Shown: positions 55,023 through 63,293, counted from the first letter of the stretch. The stretch is DNA of 64,000 nt from Thiotrichaceae bacterium (GCA_028688145.1 JAQTYU010000014.1:1-64000), one strand, 5' to 3'. A program made the numbers and translations. The notes: generated by a model not told the origin, from the letters alone.

Positions 55023-55418
55023 ATGAAGTTAACCACGTTATGCTTAGTTGCAACGGGTAGTTTATTTGCTGGTGCAGCCATCGCTGCTGATGCACCTAAA
55101 GAAGCTCCTAAAGCTGAAGCTGCTGCAACGCCTGCCGCTGCACCTGCTGCGGGTAAAAGTGCTTTAGACATCATCAAAGCAAAAGGCTATTTGTGCATGA
55201 GTTGCCATCAAGTTGAAGCCAAGATGGTCGGCCCTGCTTACAAAGATGTTGCTGTCAAATATAAAGGCGATGCGAAAGCACCTGCAATGTTAGCTGAAAA
55301 AATTAAAAAAGGCGGTGTTGGCGTTTGGGGTCAAATTCCTATGCCTCCTAACAGCACCGTCACTGATGATGATATGAAAGTCATTGTTGACTGGGTGTTA
55401 GCTTCTGATAAGAAGTAA
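55023..55418 (+). CDS. Periplasmic class I cytochrome c
   Basis: 131 residues. Signal peptide (about 1-21, ending AAIAA), an Ala/Pro/Lys-rich linker (about 22-45), then a single haem domain with Cys58-x-x-Cys61-His62 and the axial ligand Met107 in QIPMPPN. This resembles the c551/c552 electron carriers. The linker could tether the haem domain. GAGGATA lies before the ATG. It is monocistronic with a terminator, and likely carries electrons between the bc1 complex and terminal oxidases or sulfur-oxidising enzymes (inference). Confidence 0.9.
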   Translation: MKLTTLCLVATGSLFAGAAIAADAPKEAPKAEAAATPAAAPAAGKSALDIIKAKGYLCMSCHQVEAKMVGPAYKDVAVKYKGDAKAPAMLAEKIKKGGVGVWGQIPMPPNSTVTDDDMKVIVDWVLASDKK

Positions 55419-55426
55419 AGCTGTTC

Positions 55427-55461
55427 ATAGCCCTCAGGAATTTTCACTTCTTTAGGGCTAT
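55427..55461 (+). terminator. Terminator after the cytochrome c gene
   Basis: ATAGCCCT...AG pairs with CT..AGGGCTAT, then a T/C-rich stretch. Confidence 0.65.
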
Positions 55462-55490
55462 TTCCCCTCCTTAGAAATACTTAAATTATA

Positions 55491-56342
55491 ATGTCACTGC
55501 CTCTTTTAAACTGTCCTGCCCCTGCAAAACTCAATCTGTTTTTACACATCACAGGGCGACGCGCCGACGGCTATCATAATTTACAAACCCTGTTCCAATT
55601 TTTAAGCTTCGGCGACACCCTGAATTTTTACCCCAACAACACGGGCGAAATTCAACTGGCTTCAACTGCCCGCGATTTGTCCCCCGAACAAGATTTAGTT
55701 TATAAAGCGGCGCGATTATTACAAGATTTCAGCAACTGCTCGCAAGGCGCACGCATTCAAGTCGAGAAACGCATTCCGATGGGTGGTGGTTTGGGCGGTG
55801 GCAGTTCTGATGCCGCGACCACCTTATTGGCTTTGAATAAACTGTGGAATTTGCAATTACCGCTGACAAAATTGGCAGAATTAGGTTTAAAACTGGGCGC
55901 GGATGTGCCTGTTTTTGTATATGGTAAAGCCACTTGGGCAGAAGGCGTGGGCGAGATTTTCACCCCTGTGATGTTGCCCGAGCCTTACTATTTGGTGGTG
56001 CATCCACAGTGTCATGTCCCCACCCGTGAAATTTTTATGGCTGAAGACTTGACAAGAGATTCAATTCCTATCAGAATATGCGACTTCAATACAGGGCAGA
56101 GTCAAAATGACTGTGAAACGGTAGTCCGCCGCCGTTACCCCGAAGTTGCAAACAGCTTAGACTGGCTTCAACAATTCGGTTCTGCTAAAATGACGGGCAC
56201 AGGTGCATGTGTTTTTGTGAGTTTTCCTGACTTAAAAAATGCGCATCTTGCGTTACAACAGCTTCCTAGCAAATGGACAGGTTTTGTAGCACAAGGTAGG
56301 AATCGTTCCCCTGCACATCAAGCTTTACAATATAGCCTCTAA
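55491..56342 (+). CDS. ispE: 4-diphosphocytidyl-2-C-methyl-D-erythritol kinase
   Basis: 283 residues. GHMP kinase of the MEP isoprenoid pathway, phosphorylating the 2-hydroxyl of CDP-methylerythritol. The N-terminal PAPAKLNLFLHITGRRADGYH and the ATP-binding loop PMGGGLGGGSSDAA (near residue 95) are canonical; the third GHMP motif appears as MTGTGACVFVSF. The start ATG has only weak ribosome-binding sequence. It is followed by tRNA-Gln, prs, rplY, pth and ychF, the usual gammaproteobacterial order; lolB, often upstream, is replaced here by the cytochrome gene. Confidence 0.95.
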   Translation: MSLPLLNCPAPAKLNLFLHITGRRADGYHNLQTLFQFLSFGDTLNFYPNNTGEIQLASTARDLSPEQDLVYKAARLLQDFSNCSQGARIQVEKRIPMGGGLGGGSSDAATTLLALNKLWNLQLPLTKLAELGLKLGADVPVFVYGKATWAEGVGEIFTPVMLPEPYYLVVHPQCHVPTREIFMAEDLTRDSIPIRICDFNTGQSQNDCETVVRRRYPEVANSLDWLQQFGSAKMTGTGACVFVSFPDLKNAHLALQQLPSKWTGFVAQGRNRSPAHQALQYSL

Positions 56343-56354
56343 ATATGCTATAAT
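56324..56354 (+). promoter_or_regulatory. Likely promoter of tRNA-Gln
   Basis: TATAAT at 56349-56354, 22 bases before the tRNA, with TTTACA at 56324-56329 as a weak -35 (spacing 19). It overlaps the end of ispE. Confidence 0.5.
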
Positions 56355-56376
56355 TGCAGTCCAAACAACCCACTAT

Positions 56377-56451
56377 TGGGGTGTCGCCAAGCGGTAAGGC
56401 ACCGGGTTTTGATCTCGGCATACCTAGGTTCGAATCCTAGCACCCCAGCCA
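56377..56451 (+). tRNA. tRNA-Gln (anticodon UUG)
   Basis: 75 bases starting TGGGGTGTCGCCAAGCGGTA and ending in an encoded CCA. The acceptor stem TGGGGTG pairs with CACCCCA, the anticodon loop is TTTTGAT with TTG at the centre, and the T-loop GGTTCGAATCC is intact. It matches bacterial glutamine tRNA closely, including its weak first pair. Confidence 0.96.
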
Positions 56452-56496
56452 ATTTTTTATCCTCTCGCATATCATACGTTATTCAGGAGTTCGAGC

Positions 56497-57447
56497 GTGT
56501 CGAACCGCATGGTGGTATTTACGGGTAATGCTAACCCCGCACTGGCGAAATCTGTTGCAGGTTATCTCAATTTACCCATGGGTAAAGCCATTGTAGGTCG
56601 TTTTAGTGACGGCGAAATCATGGTAGAAGTCCGCGAAAATATACGTGGCAAAGACGTATTTATCATTCAGCCTACTTGCGCTCCCACGAATGATAATCTC
56701 ATGGAAGTCATGGTGTTAATCGATGCGGTCAAGCGTGCTTCCGCAGGACGTATCACCACTGTTATCCCCTATTTTGGTTATTCTCGCCAAGATCGCCGCA
56801 CTCGCTCTGCGCGTGTTCCGATCACCGCTAAAGTCGTTGCCAATATGATCACTGGCGCAGGCGCGGATCGGGTATTAACGGTTGATTTACATGCAGACCA
56901 AATTCAAGGCTTTTTCGACGTTCCCGTTGATAATATTTATTCCTCTCCCGTTTTGCTCGGTGATATTTGGCGACACGAATATCCTAACCTCGTCGTGGTT
57001 TCTCCCGATGTAGGGGGTGTGGTGCGTGCGCGTGCTTTGGCAAAACAATTGGATGATGCGGATTTAGCGATTATTGATAAACGTCGTCCCCGTCCTAACG
57101 AAGCCAAAGTGATGAATATCATTGGGGATGTTCAAGGACGTACTTGTATTCTTATCGATGACATGGTGGACACCGCAGGCACTTTATGTGAAGCGGCACG
57201 GGCTCTGAAAGAACGTGGTGCTGCGCGTGTGGTTGCCTATTGTACGCATCCTGTGTTATCAGGCGCGGCAATCCAAAATTTAGAAAAATCCGTTTTAGAT
57301 GAATTAGTGGTGACTGACACCATTCCTTTAAGTGAAAAATCTGCGGCTTGCTCACGGATTCGCCAACTCAGTATTGCTGAGATGTTGGCAGAAACCATGC
57401 GTCGGATCAGCGATGAGGAATCGGTCAGCACGCTGTTTATGGATTAA
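56497..57447 (+). CDS. prs: Ribose-phosphate pyrophosphokinase
   Basis: 316 residues. It makes PRPP from ribose-5-phosphate and ATP for nucleotide, histidine and tryptophan synthesis. Signatures: [20 protein letters not shown], the flexible-loop region [28 protein letters not shown] and the PRPP-binding loop [13 protein letters not shown]. The start is GTG with AGGAG eight bases upstream. A terminator-like hairpin separates it from rplY. Confidence 0.97.
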   Translation: MSNRMVVFTGNANPALAKSVAGYLNLPMGKAIVGRFSDGEIMVEVRENIRGKDVFIIQPTCAPTNDNLMEVMVLIDAVKRASAGRITTVIPYFGYSRQDRRTRSARVPITAKVVANMITGAGADRVLTVDLHADQIQGFFDVPVDNIYSSPVLLGDIWRHEYPNLVVVSPDVGGVVRARALAKQLDDADLAIIDKRRPRPNEAKVMNIIGDVQGRTCILIDDMVDTAGTLCEAARALKERGAARVVAYCTHPVLSGAAIQNLEKSVLDELVVTDTIPLSEKSAACSRIRQLSIAEMLAETMRRISDEESVSTLFMD

Positions 57448-57474
57448 AATTCCCCGCTTTTTTGTAGTACCCTC

Positions 57475-57507
57475 CCTGTTTCTGGTCGCGGAAACAGGTA
57501 TTTTTTT
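57475..57507 (+). terminator. Terminator or attenuator between prs and rplY
   Basis: CCTGTTTC pairs with GAAACAGG, followed by seven T after one spacer. It sits 27 bases before the rplY start, so it could set the ratio of prs to rplY message. Confidence 0.7.
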
Positions 57508-57533
57508 ATCCTTTATCAAGAGACTTTCAAACA

Positions 57534-58163
57534 ATGAGTCAAATTAAATATTTTGAATTAGAAGCTACCCTGCGCACTGACATAGGGAAAGGTGCGAGCC
57601 GCCGCTTACGTCACGCAGGATTAGTGCCTATTGTTATTTATGGTGGGGCTGACAAAGAACCCATGTCTTTGACGATTTCTCATAACGAATTGTTAAAGCA
57701 TTTAGCCCACGAAGCTTTTTATTCTCACGTTTTAGTGATCAAAATCGAAGGGCACGGCGTTGAAAGTGCGGTATTAAAAGACGTACAACGTCATCCTAGC
57801 CGTCCTGTGATTTTACACATCGATTTGTTACGTGTGAGCGATACCCAAAAACTGCACATGCACGTTCCTTTGCACTTCGTGAATGGCGATGTGGCTCCCG
57901 GCGTGAAACAAAGCGGTGGTATGATTACGCACCAATTGGTTGAAGTTGAAGTGAGCTGCTTACCGAAAGATTTGCCTGAATTTATCACCGTTGATTTAAG
58001 TGCGATGAAAGTAGATGACATCATTCACTTATCTGACCTGAAATGTCCTGAAGGCGTTGAATTATTGGCTTTAAGTCATGGCGAAGAGCACAACTTACCT
58101 GTTGCCTCTTTACACTTGGCACGCGGTGCTCATCAAGATGATGAAGCCGCTACGGAAGCATAA
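57534..58163 (+). CDS. rplY: 50S ribosomal protein L25/general stress protein Ctc
   Basis: 209 residues. The long form has an N-terminal 5S rRNA-binding L25 domain (about 1-95: LRTDIGKGASRRLRHAGLVPIVIYGG) and a C-terminal TL5/Ctc beta domain (about 96-190: HMHVPLHFVNGDVAPGVKQSGG). AAGAGA precedes the ATG. pth follows 6 bases after the stop, which fits an rplY-pth-ychF operon. Confidence 0.95.
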   Translation: MSQIKYFELEATLRTDIGKGASRRLRHAGLVPIVIYGGADKEPMSLTISHNELLKHLAHEAFYSHVLVIKIEGHGVESAVLKDVQRHPSRPVILHIDLLRVSDTQKLHMHVPLHFVNGDVAPGVKQSGGMITHQLVEVEVSCLPKDLPEFITVDLSAMKVDDIIHLSDLKCPEGVELLALSHGEEHNLPVASLHLARGAHQDDEAATEA

Positions 58164-58169
58164 GCAGTA

Positions 58170-58742
58170 ATGTCGATCACGCTCATTGTTGGTTTAGGCA
58201 ATCCGGGTGCAGAATACGTTAAAACTCGGCATAACGCGGGGTTTTGGTTACTGGATCAGTGGGCTGAAAGTCAGCGTGGGCAGTTTCGCCATGAAGCTAA
58301 ATTTCATGGCGAAATGTGTCGTATCGAGAGCGGCAGCCACAAATATTATTTATTAAAGCCTTCTACTTTTATGAACTTGAGTGGAAAGGCGGTTGCCGCA
58401 CTTGCCAACTTTTATAAAATTCCTCCTGAAGACATTTTAGTTGTCCATGATGAACTCGACTTTGCCGAAGGCGTTGCACGCTTGAAACAAGGCGGAGGCG
58501 ATGGGCGACATAATGGTTTAAAAAGTATCATTGCCTGTTTAGGCAGCAATCAATTTTTACGTTTACGGGTGGGCATCGGGCATCCCGGACACAGTGAACA
58601 AGTGCTGGGTCATGTTTTGGGTGTGCCAACGCGCACGCAACGCGATGCAATTCAAACTGCTTTAGATAAATCAATCGACGTGTTACCGCTGTTACTCGCG
58701 GGCGAATTACACGCTGCCACCCAACGCTTACACACCGCATAA
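58170..58742 (+). CDS. pth: Peptidyl-tRNA hydrolase
   Basis: 190 residues. It frees tRNA from peptides dropped by the ribosome. The N-terminal GLGNPGAEYVKTRHNAGFWLLD carries the catalytic His; FMNLSGKAV and the VVHDELDF / GGGDGRHNGLKSI segments are canonical. It lies between rplY and ychF with 6- and 9-base gaps. Confidence 0.96.
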   Translation: MSITLIVGLGNPGAEYVKTRHNAGFWLLDQWAESQRGQFRHEAKFHGEMCRIESGSHKYYLLKPSTFMNLSGKAVAALANFYKIPPEDILVVHDELDFAEGVARLKQGGGDGRHNGLKSIIACLGSNQFLRLRVGIGHPGHSEQVLGHVLGVPTRTQRDAIQTALDKSIDVLPLLLAGELHAATQRLHTA

Positions 58743-58751
58743 GGATGATTC

Positions 58752-59846
58752 ATGGGCTTTAAATGTGGAATTGTGGGTTTACCCAATGTGGGAAAATCAA
58801 CTTTATTCAATGCGTTGACCAACGCCAAAATTCAGGCGGAAAATTATCCTTTCTGTACCATTGATCCCAATGTGGGCATTGTGGCAATGCCTGACACCCG
58901 TTTAGACGTGCTGGCAGAAATTGTTAAGCCACAGCGCGTTTTGCCCACCAGTATGGAATTTGTGGATATTGCAGGTTTGGTGGCGGGCGCGTCGAAGGGT
59001 GAAGGCTTAGGCAATAAATTTTTGGCCAATATTCGCGAAACCCAAGCGATTGTTCATGTGGTGCGTTGTTTTGAAAATGATGACATCGTGCATGTTGCGG
59101 GCAAAGTTGACCCTTTAGCCGATATTGAAGTGATTCATACGGAACTGGCGTTGTCAGATTTGGACACGGTCGAGCGCGGATTGCAACGGGCGGTGAAAAA
59201 TTCTAAAGGCGGTAATAAAGAAGCTTTGGCACAAAAGGCGTTATTTGAGCGGGTGATGGCGGCTTTGGACACGGGGAAACCTGTGCGCTCTTTGGAATTA
59301 GAAAACGAAGATCAAAAATTATGGTTGCGTGATTTACATTTGCTGACGGCTAAACCTACGGTTTATGTGGCGAATGTGTCGGAAGATGGTTTTGAAAATA
59401 ATCCTTTTTTAGATAAAGTCTATGCTTTGGCTGAGCAAGAAGGCGCGGTGGTTGTGCCTGTGTGTGCGGCGATGGAAGCGGAATTGGTGGATTTGTCGCC
59501 TGATGAACGTGCGGATTTCTTAAGTGAAATGGGTATGACTGAACCCGGTTTGAATCGGGTGATTCATGCGGGTTATAAGTTGCTGGGTTTGCAAACGTAT
59601 TTCACGGCGGGCGAGAAGGAAGTGCGGGCGTGGACGGTGCGCATTGGTGCAACTGCGCCTCAAGCGGCGGCGGTGATTCATACGGATTTTGAACGCGGTT
59701 TTATTCGTGCGGAAGTGGTTGCTTATAATGACTTTGTGGCTTATAAGGGCGAACAGGGCGCGAAAGAAGCGGGCAAATGGCGTTTAGAAGGTAAAGAATA
59801 CATTGTTCAAGATGGCGATGTGATGCACTTTCGGTTTAATGTGTAG
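58752..59846 (+). CDS. ychF: Redox-regulated ATPase YchF (OLA1 family)
   Basis: 364 residues. P-loop protein of the Obg family that prefers ATP. The P-loop is [12 protein letters not shown] near the N-terminus, switch II appears as [20 protein letters not shown], and the C-terminal TGS domain includes [15 protein letters not shown] and [17 protein letters not shown] precedes the ATG. Last gene of the block. Confidence 0.96.
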   Translation: MGFKCGIVGLPNVGKSTLFNALTNAKIQAENYPFCTIDPNVGIVAMPDTRLDVLAEIVKPQRVLPTSMEFVDIAGLVAGASKGEGLGNKFLANIRETQAIVHVVRCFENDDIVHVAGKVDPLADIEVIHTELALSDLDTVERGLQRAVKNSKGGNKEALAQKALFERVMAALDTGKPVRSLELENEDQKLWLRDLHLLTAKPTVYVANVSEDGFENNPFLDKVYALAEQEGAVVVPVCAAMEAELVDLSPDERADFLSEMGMTEPGLNRVIHAGYKLLGLQTYFTAGEKEVRAWTVRIGATAPQAAAVIHTDFERGFIRAEVVAYNDFVAYKGEQGAKEAGKWRLEGKEYIVQDGDVMHFRFNV

Positions 59847-59880
59847 TTAAAAAACGCTTTAACTTGTTGAATTGGAAAGA

Positions 59881-59910
59881 CCCGTTGGCTTTTGGCTGGC
59901 GGTTTTTTTT
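59881..59910 (+). terminator. Terminator of the rplY-pth-ychF operon
   Basis: CCGTTGGC pairs with GCTGGCGG (with G-U pairs) around TTTTG, followed by eight T. It also marks the boundary with the accessory region. Confidence 0.6.
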
Positions 59911-59922
59911 AAGTACAATAAG

Positions 59923-60654
59923 TTATGAGTTGAATATAGACTTTTCAATAATGTTATTATACAGCTCAAGAATACTCTCTAACTCAGAAAACATATCTGT
60001 TGTTGGATTATTAAGAATCTTAACTGCTTGAGAATAAAGAATAGCATCGTACAGACGCACCAGACTAACACAGTCTTGTATATCTCTTGAAAATAAGGGG
60101 TAACGACCAAGAGTCTCTATACCAAGAAGTCTAATTACTTTTTTCTTGTACCATTTGACCAGATTATGACTTATTTCCTTCTTTTCCAAGTAATGTCTTA
60201 AATGTTTTACCGAGTTATAAAACAAGAATGAAGCAGTATCATAATTCGCTCTATATCTCAAAGGAGTTACATTGTTCCTCAAAAAAAGAGGGATTGCTCT
60301 TGTCTCTGCTATAAACCTGACTATTGTATTTGGATTTTTAAATAACTGTTCGGTCACTACAGCAACGTCAACCATCTCAGAAAAACTAGATCTTTTAAAA
60401 ATCGAATCATTACAATTGGCTATTTCGGATGAGGTAACTACAATGAGATCAATGTCTAACGGTTTATATCGACTTTCTTTAAGAATACAACTACCTCTCA
60501 AGTAAATACCTTGGATGGATGTCACCTCTGATAGTGATTTAGCACATTTAATTGCTTCACAATGATAAGCTGAGTTTATATTCAAGTAACCATCAAAGGG
60601 AACAAAAAAACCTTCTTTATCAACGGGCCACAGATCGTGATAGTGACTATGCAT
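59923..60654 (-). CDS. Nucleotidyltransferase-like protein of the candidate peptide cassette
   Basis: 243 residues. The MNT/kanamycin-type nucleotidyltransferase signature is intact: Gly54-Ser55 in YLRGSC, then Asp67-x-Asp69 in PLDIDLIVV and a third acidic position Asp96 in VDVAVV. The C-terminal half is helical, as in minimal nucleotidyltransferases with a fused HEPN-like part. Such enzymes transfer AMP or similar groups to antibiotics, proteins or RNA; the target is unknown. It starts 8 bases after the JmjC-like gene, on the same strand, and both are A-T-richer than the core genes nearby. I infer they work together with the upstream 65-residue peptide. Confidence 0.75.
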   Translation of the reverse strand: MHSHYHDLWPVDKEGFFVPFDGYLNINSAYHCEAIKCAKSLSEVTSIQGIYLRGSCILKESRYKPLDIDLIVVTSSEIANCNDSIFKRSSFSEMVDVAVVTEQLFKNPNTIVRFIAETRAIPLFLRNNVTPLRYRANYDTASFLFYNSVKHLRHYLEKKEISHNLVKWYKKKVIRLLGIETLGRYPLFSRDIQDCVSLVRLYDAILYSQAVKILNNPTTDMFSELESILELYNNIIEKSIFNS

Positions 60655-60662
60655 TATGTTTT

Positions 60663-61529
60663 TTACCTAAGAAGTTCAGCGGATACCTTTTCCAAGGTTT
60701 TTTCCGATAAGTAAGAGCGTACCATTTCTAATAATAAACGAACATCATCTTTATCTAAGTTGTTCCCGTACTCTTGAACACCATTCATATTAATACTCAA
60801 AGGGATAGGAGCTCTCAAGATACTAAGCTCTGTGCCCAGCACAATCATTAACTTCTCAAGAACACTTCCCCATCGTATTGGATCATAACCAACAGTGATA
60901 TGAACGGATGCATCAGCATGAGTAGCTGCTTTATGTGGCCACCCCAGAGGTATAAGTAACATATCTCCTTGCTCTGTAGTAAAACTTATCGAATCACTAT
61001 CTTTTAACTCTTGTAAATTCACATCATTAAAAGAATACCTGAGCTGTGGATATTCGACTTTAGGGGGATGAAGTATCCATTTTTTTGCACCATACAACTG
61101 AACGGCAAACACGTAATGAGGGTCATGATGCATTTTAAATCCTGTACTGGATGATGTAGAAAGATAAAGGTTTGAGTTTAAAGAATAACCAATTATCTGG
61201 GAAAATTGAGTTAGGAGTGAATTAACCTCAGGAATAACATCCTGAACTTTCCGAATAATCAATGTACTTTCCTGTCCCAAAATTGATATATCACCCGATG
61301 CTTTTAGAAAAGTCCCTAGAAAATCTTTGCTCTCATGCAAATTTTTAACGGTATCATTATAGAAATAGTAATATTCATCTGACATTTTTTGTGTAGCAAA
61401 TAGTGAATGAATGTATTTCGGTGTGATATTCTGAAAAATTTTCTCGTCCAGAAACGATTTAATCAGCAATGGTTTATTTTGGGTTAAGTGTTCAAAAAAA
61501 CCACTATTAGTTAATTTCGTGATGTCCAT
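60663..61529 (-). CDS. JmjC/cupin-type Fe(II) oxygenase
   Basis: 288 residues of the cupin-8/JmjC hydroxylase type. The core segment is TGFKMHHDPHYVFAVQLYG with the iron-binding His134-x-Asp136; the distal ligand is His199 in LLIPLGWPHKA, the usual spacing for this family. GAKKWILHPP follows the first half, as in ribosomal-protein and peptide hydroxylases (MINA53/YcfD-like). Such enzymes use 2-oxoglutarate and O2 to hydroxylate Asp, Asn, His or Arg side chains. Its small-peptide neighbour upstream makes a peptide substrate plausible (inference). Start ATG with an AAGGGCGG-like stretch. Confidence 0.82.
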   Translation of the reverse strand: MDITKLTNSGFFEHLTQNKPLLIKSFLDEKIFQNITPKYIHSLFATQKMSDEYYYFYNDTVKNLHESKDFLGTFLKASGDISILGQESTLIIRKVQDVIPEVNSLLTQFSQIIGYSLNSNLYLSTSSSTGFKMHHDPHYVFAVQLYGAKKWILHPPKVEYPQLRYSFNDVNLQELKDSDSISFTTEQGDMLLIPLGWPHKAATHADASVHITVGYDPIRWGSVLEKLMIVLGTELSILRAPIPLSINMNGVQEYGNNLDKDDVRLLLEMVRSYLSEKTLEKVSAELLR

Positions 61530-61562
61530 ATTTACCGCCCTTGACGAATATATTTCTTGAAA

Positions 61563-61602
61563 CTGAGACTAGACTGGTAATCTCAGATAGTGAAAACCAG
61601 TC
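61563..61602 (-). promoter_or_regulatory. Two interleaved hairpins between peptide and oxygenase genes
   Basis: CTGAGA (61563-61568) can pair with TCTCAG (61581-61586), and GACTGGT (61572-61578) with ACCAGTC (61596-61602). The arms interleave, so the two hairpins exclude each other or form a pseudoknot. They lie in the 110-base spacer, where expression of peptide and enzymes could be balanced. Confidence 0.4.
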
Positions 61603-61639
61603 GTATTATTACAGTCCAGCATGTTATGGATGGATAGAT

Positions 61640-61837
61640 TTAATCAGATGGCATGTCTGCTGGAAAGTTTTCGTCAGGATATTCAGACCCACCACCTCCC
61701 CAACTAGAATCCAACCTAATACTACCTCTTTCAAGATGTGATTCGCCAACCGATCCTGTTTTTAACGCAGCAATATAGCTAGCCACATCAATAAACTCTA
61801 ACTGATGCTCAGTAGCAGGGGATTGTTGATTTGCCAT
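61640..61837 (-). CDS. 65-residue candidate precursor peptide
   Basis: Small acidic peptide without cysteine, signal peptide or membrane helix. The N-terminal part contains a helical EFIDVASYIAALKTG segment (about residues 14-28) that could act as leader. After ESHLERGSIRLDSSW comes GGGG (residues 47-50) and then SEYPDENFPADMPSD, a short tail of alternating Pro, acidic and aromatic residues. AAGGAG lies about 8 bases upstream of the ATG, strong evidence that it is translated. It precedes a JmjC-type oxygenase and a nucleotidyltransferase on the same strand, so a leader-core precursor for modification is a reasonable hypothesis. I know of no named family that it matches. Confidence 0.65.
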   Translation of the reverse strand: MANQQSPATEHQLEFIDVASYIAALKTGSVGESHLERGSIRLDSSWGGGGSEYPDENFPADMPSD

Positions 61838-61965
61838 ACTAACAACTCCTTATCGTTTTGTTGAATAAATATGAGTACAATTACGCTTGGAATTAATATA
61901 GACTACTCAATTTAGAAAAACCTTACAATATGAATTGTAGACTACAAATAGTAATATTTGCAAAC

Positions 61966-62070
61966 GTAGGGTGTATAAGCGCAGCGTCATACACCATAAC
62001 AACTTGAAAAACCGCATAAAACTTAATTCCCACCTGCTCTGGTGCATGGCGCGTTGCTTATGTACCCTAC
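61966..62070. repeat. Palindromic repeat family B, left bracket of VapBC module 2
   Basis: GTAGGGTGTATAAGCGCAGC at the left, GCGTTGCTTATGTACCCTAC at the right, and a longer middle with AACTTGAAAAACCGCATA. A nearly identical direct copy lies at 62778-62873. A shorter relative is inserted in family A at 27463-27531. Confidence 0.8.
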
Positions 62071-62133
62071 CTTTTTCCTGATAGAGATAATAAACTACGC
62101 TTCATAGACTCTATAATTTACGGAGAAATTACC

Positions 62134-62361
62134 ATGTATGCCGTAGAATTTGAAACGCAACTGGAAAATGGGGCAATTCAAGTGCCAGAGATTTACAAAA
62201 CGGCACTGACAGGATTGGTAAAAGTTATTATTTTGAAAGAGACACCCGCTCCCGCCCTGTGGTCACCCGAAATCATGGCATTTCAAGGCATTCCCGATAT
62301 GCCCGCCTTTGAAAGTTATCGTGAAGAACTACTTCCAACACAAGCCGACCCATTGGCATGA
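62134..62361 (+). CDS. VapB-type antitoxin, module 2
   Basis: 75 residues. The N-terminal strands (YAVEFETQLENGAIQVPEIY) resemble DUF2281/AbrB-like antitoxins, and the C-terminal tail (MPAFESYREELLP) should wrap the toxin. GGAG precedes the ATG. The stop overlaps the toxin start by four bases (ATGA), so translation is coupled. Confidence 0.78.
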   Translation: MYAVEFETQLENGAIQVPEIYKTALTGLVKVIILKETPAPALWSPEIMAFQGIPDMPAFESYREELLPTQADPLA

Positions 62362-62765
62362 ATTATTTGCTGGATACCTGCACTATTAGCCAATTTGTGC
62401 GAGGCAATCGTGGCGTTTTGGAAAAGCTAAAAAATACCTCTCCAACACAGATACGAGTTTCAACTATTACCCTCATGGAATTGGAATATGGGTTGAACAT
62501 CAATCCAGAACGGGCGGTTAAAATTCGTCCAATTTTGCAAGCATTCTTAAATGCTGTGGAAATTCTGCCCTATTTTCCAGAAGATGCACAAACAACAGCC
62601 CACATTCGCGCCATATTAAAAACCAAAGGTACACCCATAGGACCTTATGACGTAATGCTTGCAGGGTGTGCAAAACAGCGTAACCTGATATTTGTAACGG
62701 ATAATACTAAAGAGTTTCAGAAGATTGATGGACTCGTTATAGAAAATTGGGTGACTAGAAATTAA
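62358..62765 (+). CDS. VapC-type PIN-domain toxin, module 2
   Basis: 135 residues, intact. Catalytic acidic residues appear in order: Asp6 in YLLDTC, Glu in TLMELEYGL near residue 43, Asp in GPYDVMLAG near residue 98 and Asp in FVTDNTKEF near residue 115. PIN-domain VapC enzymes cut tRNAs or rRNA. Together with the overlapping antitoxin it forms a complete type II module, unlike the frameshifted one at 45.3-46.0 kb. Confidence 0.9.
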   Translation: MNYLLDTCTISQFVRGNRGVLEKLKNTSPTQIRVSTITLMELEYGLNINPERAVKIRPILQAFLNAVEILPYFPEDAQTTAHIRAILKTKGTPIGPYDVMLAGCAKQRNLIFVTDNTKEFQKIDGLVIENWVTRN

Positions 62766-62777
62766 CTTTTCCTACTA

Positions 62778-62873
62778 GCCAGCGTAGCATCATTCACTTT
62801 AAGAACTTGAAAAACTGCATAGAATTCAATTCCCACCTACTCTGGTGCATGGCGCGTTGCTTATGCACCCTGC
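62778..62873. repeat. Palindromic repeat family B, right bracket of VapBC module 2
   Basis: Direct copy of most of 61966-62070 (shared middle and right arm, for example GGTGCATGGCGCGTTGCTTA). The left arm is eroded. Confidence 0.75.
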
Positions 62874-63041
62874 CAAATTATTTTCCCTATTTTACAAGCT
62901 CTTGTTTCTAAGTTTGGTAACAAGAGGAATAGCCGCCCTACCCGGATGAACATCCTTTTGATTAGATCAAAACAGAAAAATTAACTATACTGCAACAATA
63001 AACGTTTCAGCATATTTACCTGAATTAAGAGAGTACAAATC

Positions 63042-63266
63042 ATGTTACCACTTCCCATCGATAGCTATAATGTCACTCAACAAGTGGTTTCTACAATATC
63101 GCCTGCTGAATCTCAAAAAAATGTTAGCAATAAAGCTTCCTCGAAATGGGCAAAAATTGCGGAACGCATTAAAAATAACCCTGTTGGTTTGGGTGACTAT
63201 ACGCAAAAGTTCAATCAGGATTTGAGAGAAGCTCGTGAAGATATAAGCATCGTTATTCATGAGTGA
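63042..63266 (+). CDS. Antitoxin-like small protein
   Basis: 74 residues. The SKWAKIAERIKNN segment followed by GLGDYTQKFNQDLREARED is a pattern I associate with small type II antitoxins whose C-terminus reads REFREDF. The N-terminal half is probably disordered. GAGAG lies before the ATG. No toxin gene follows; the next frame on this strand is a glycosyltransferase-like gene 28 bases downstream. It could be an orphan antitoxin or an unrelated regulator. Confidence 0.55.
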   Translation: MLPLPIDSYNVTQQVVSTISPAESQKNVSNKASSKWAKIAERIKNNPVGLGDYTQKFNQDLREAREDISIVIHE

Positions 63267-63293
63267 TTATATAGTTTTTGCGAGTGAAAATTG

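Noticed and set aside
61541..61741. Plus-strand 66-codon frame opposite the peptide gene
   Set aside because: No ribosome site, and overlaps the minus-strand peptide gene that has a strong one.
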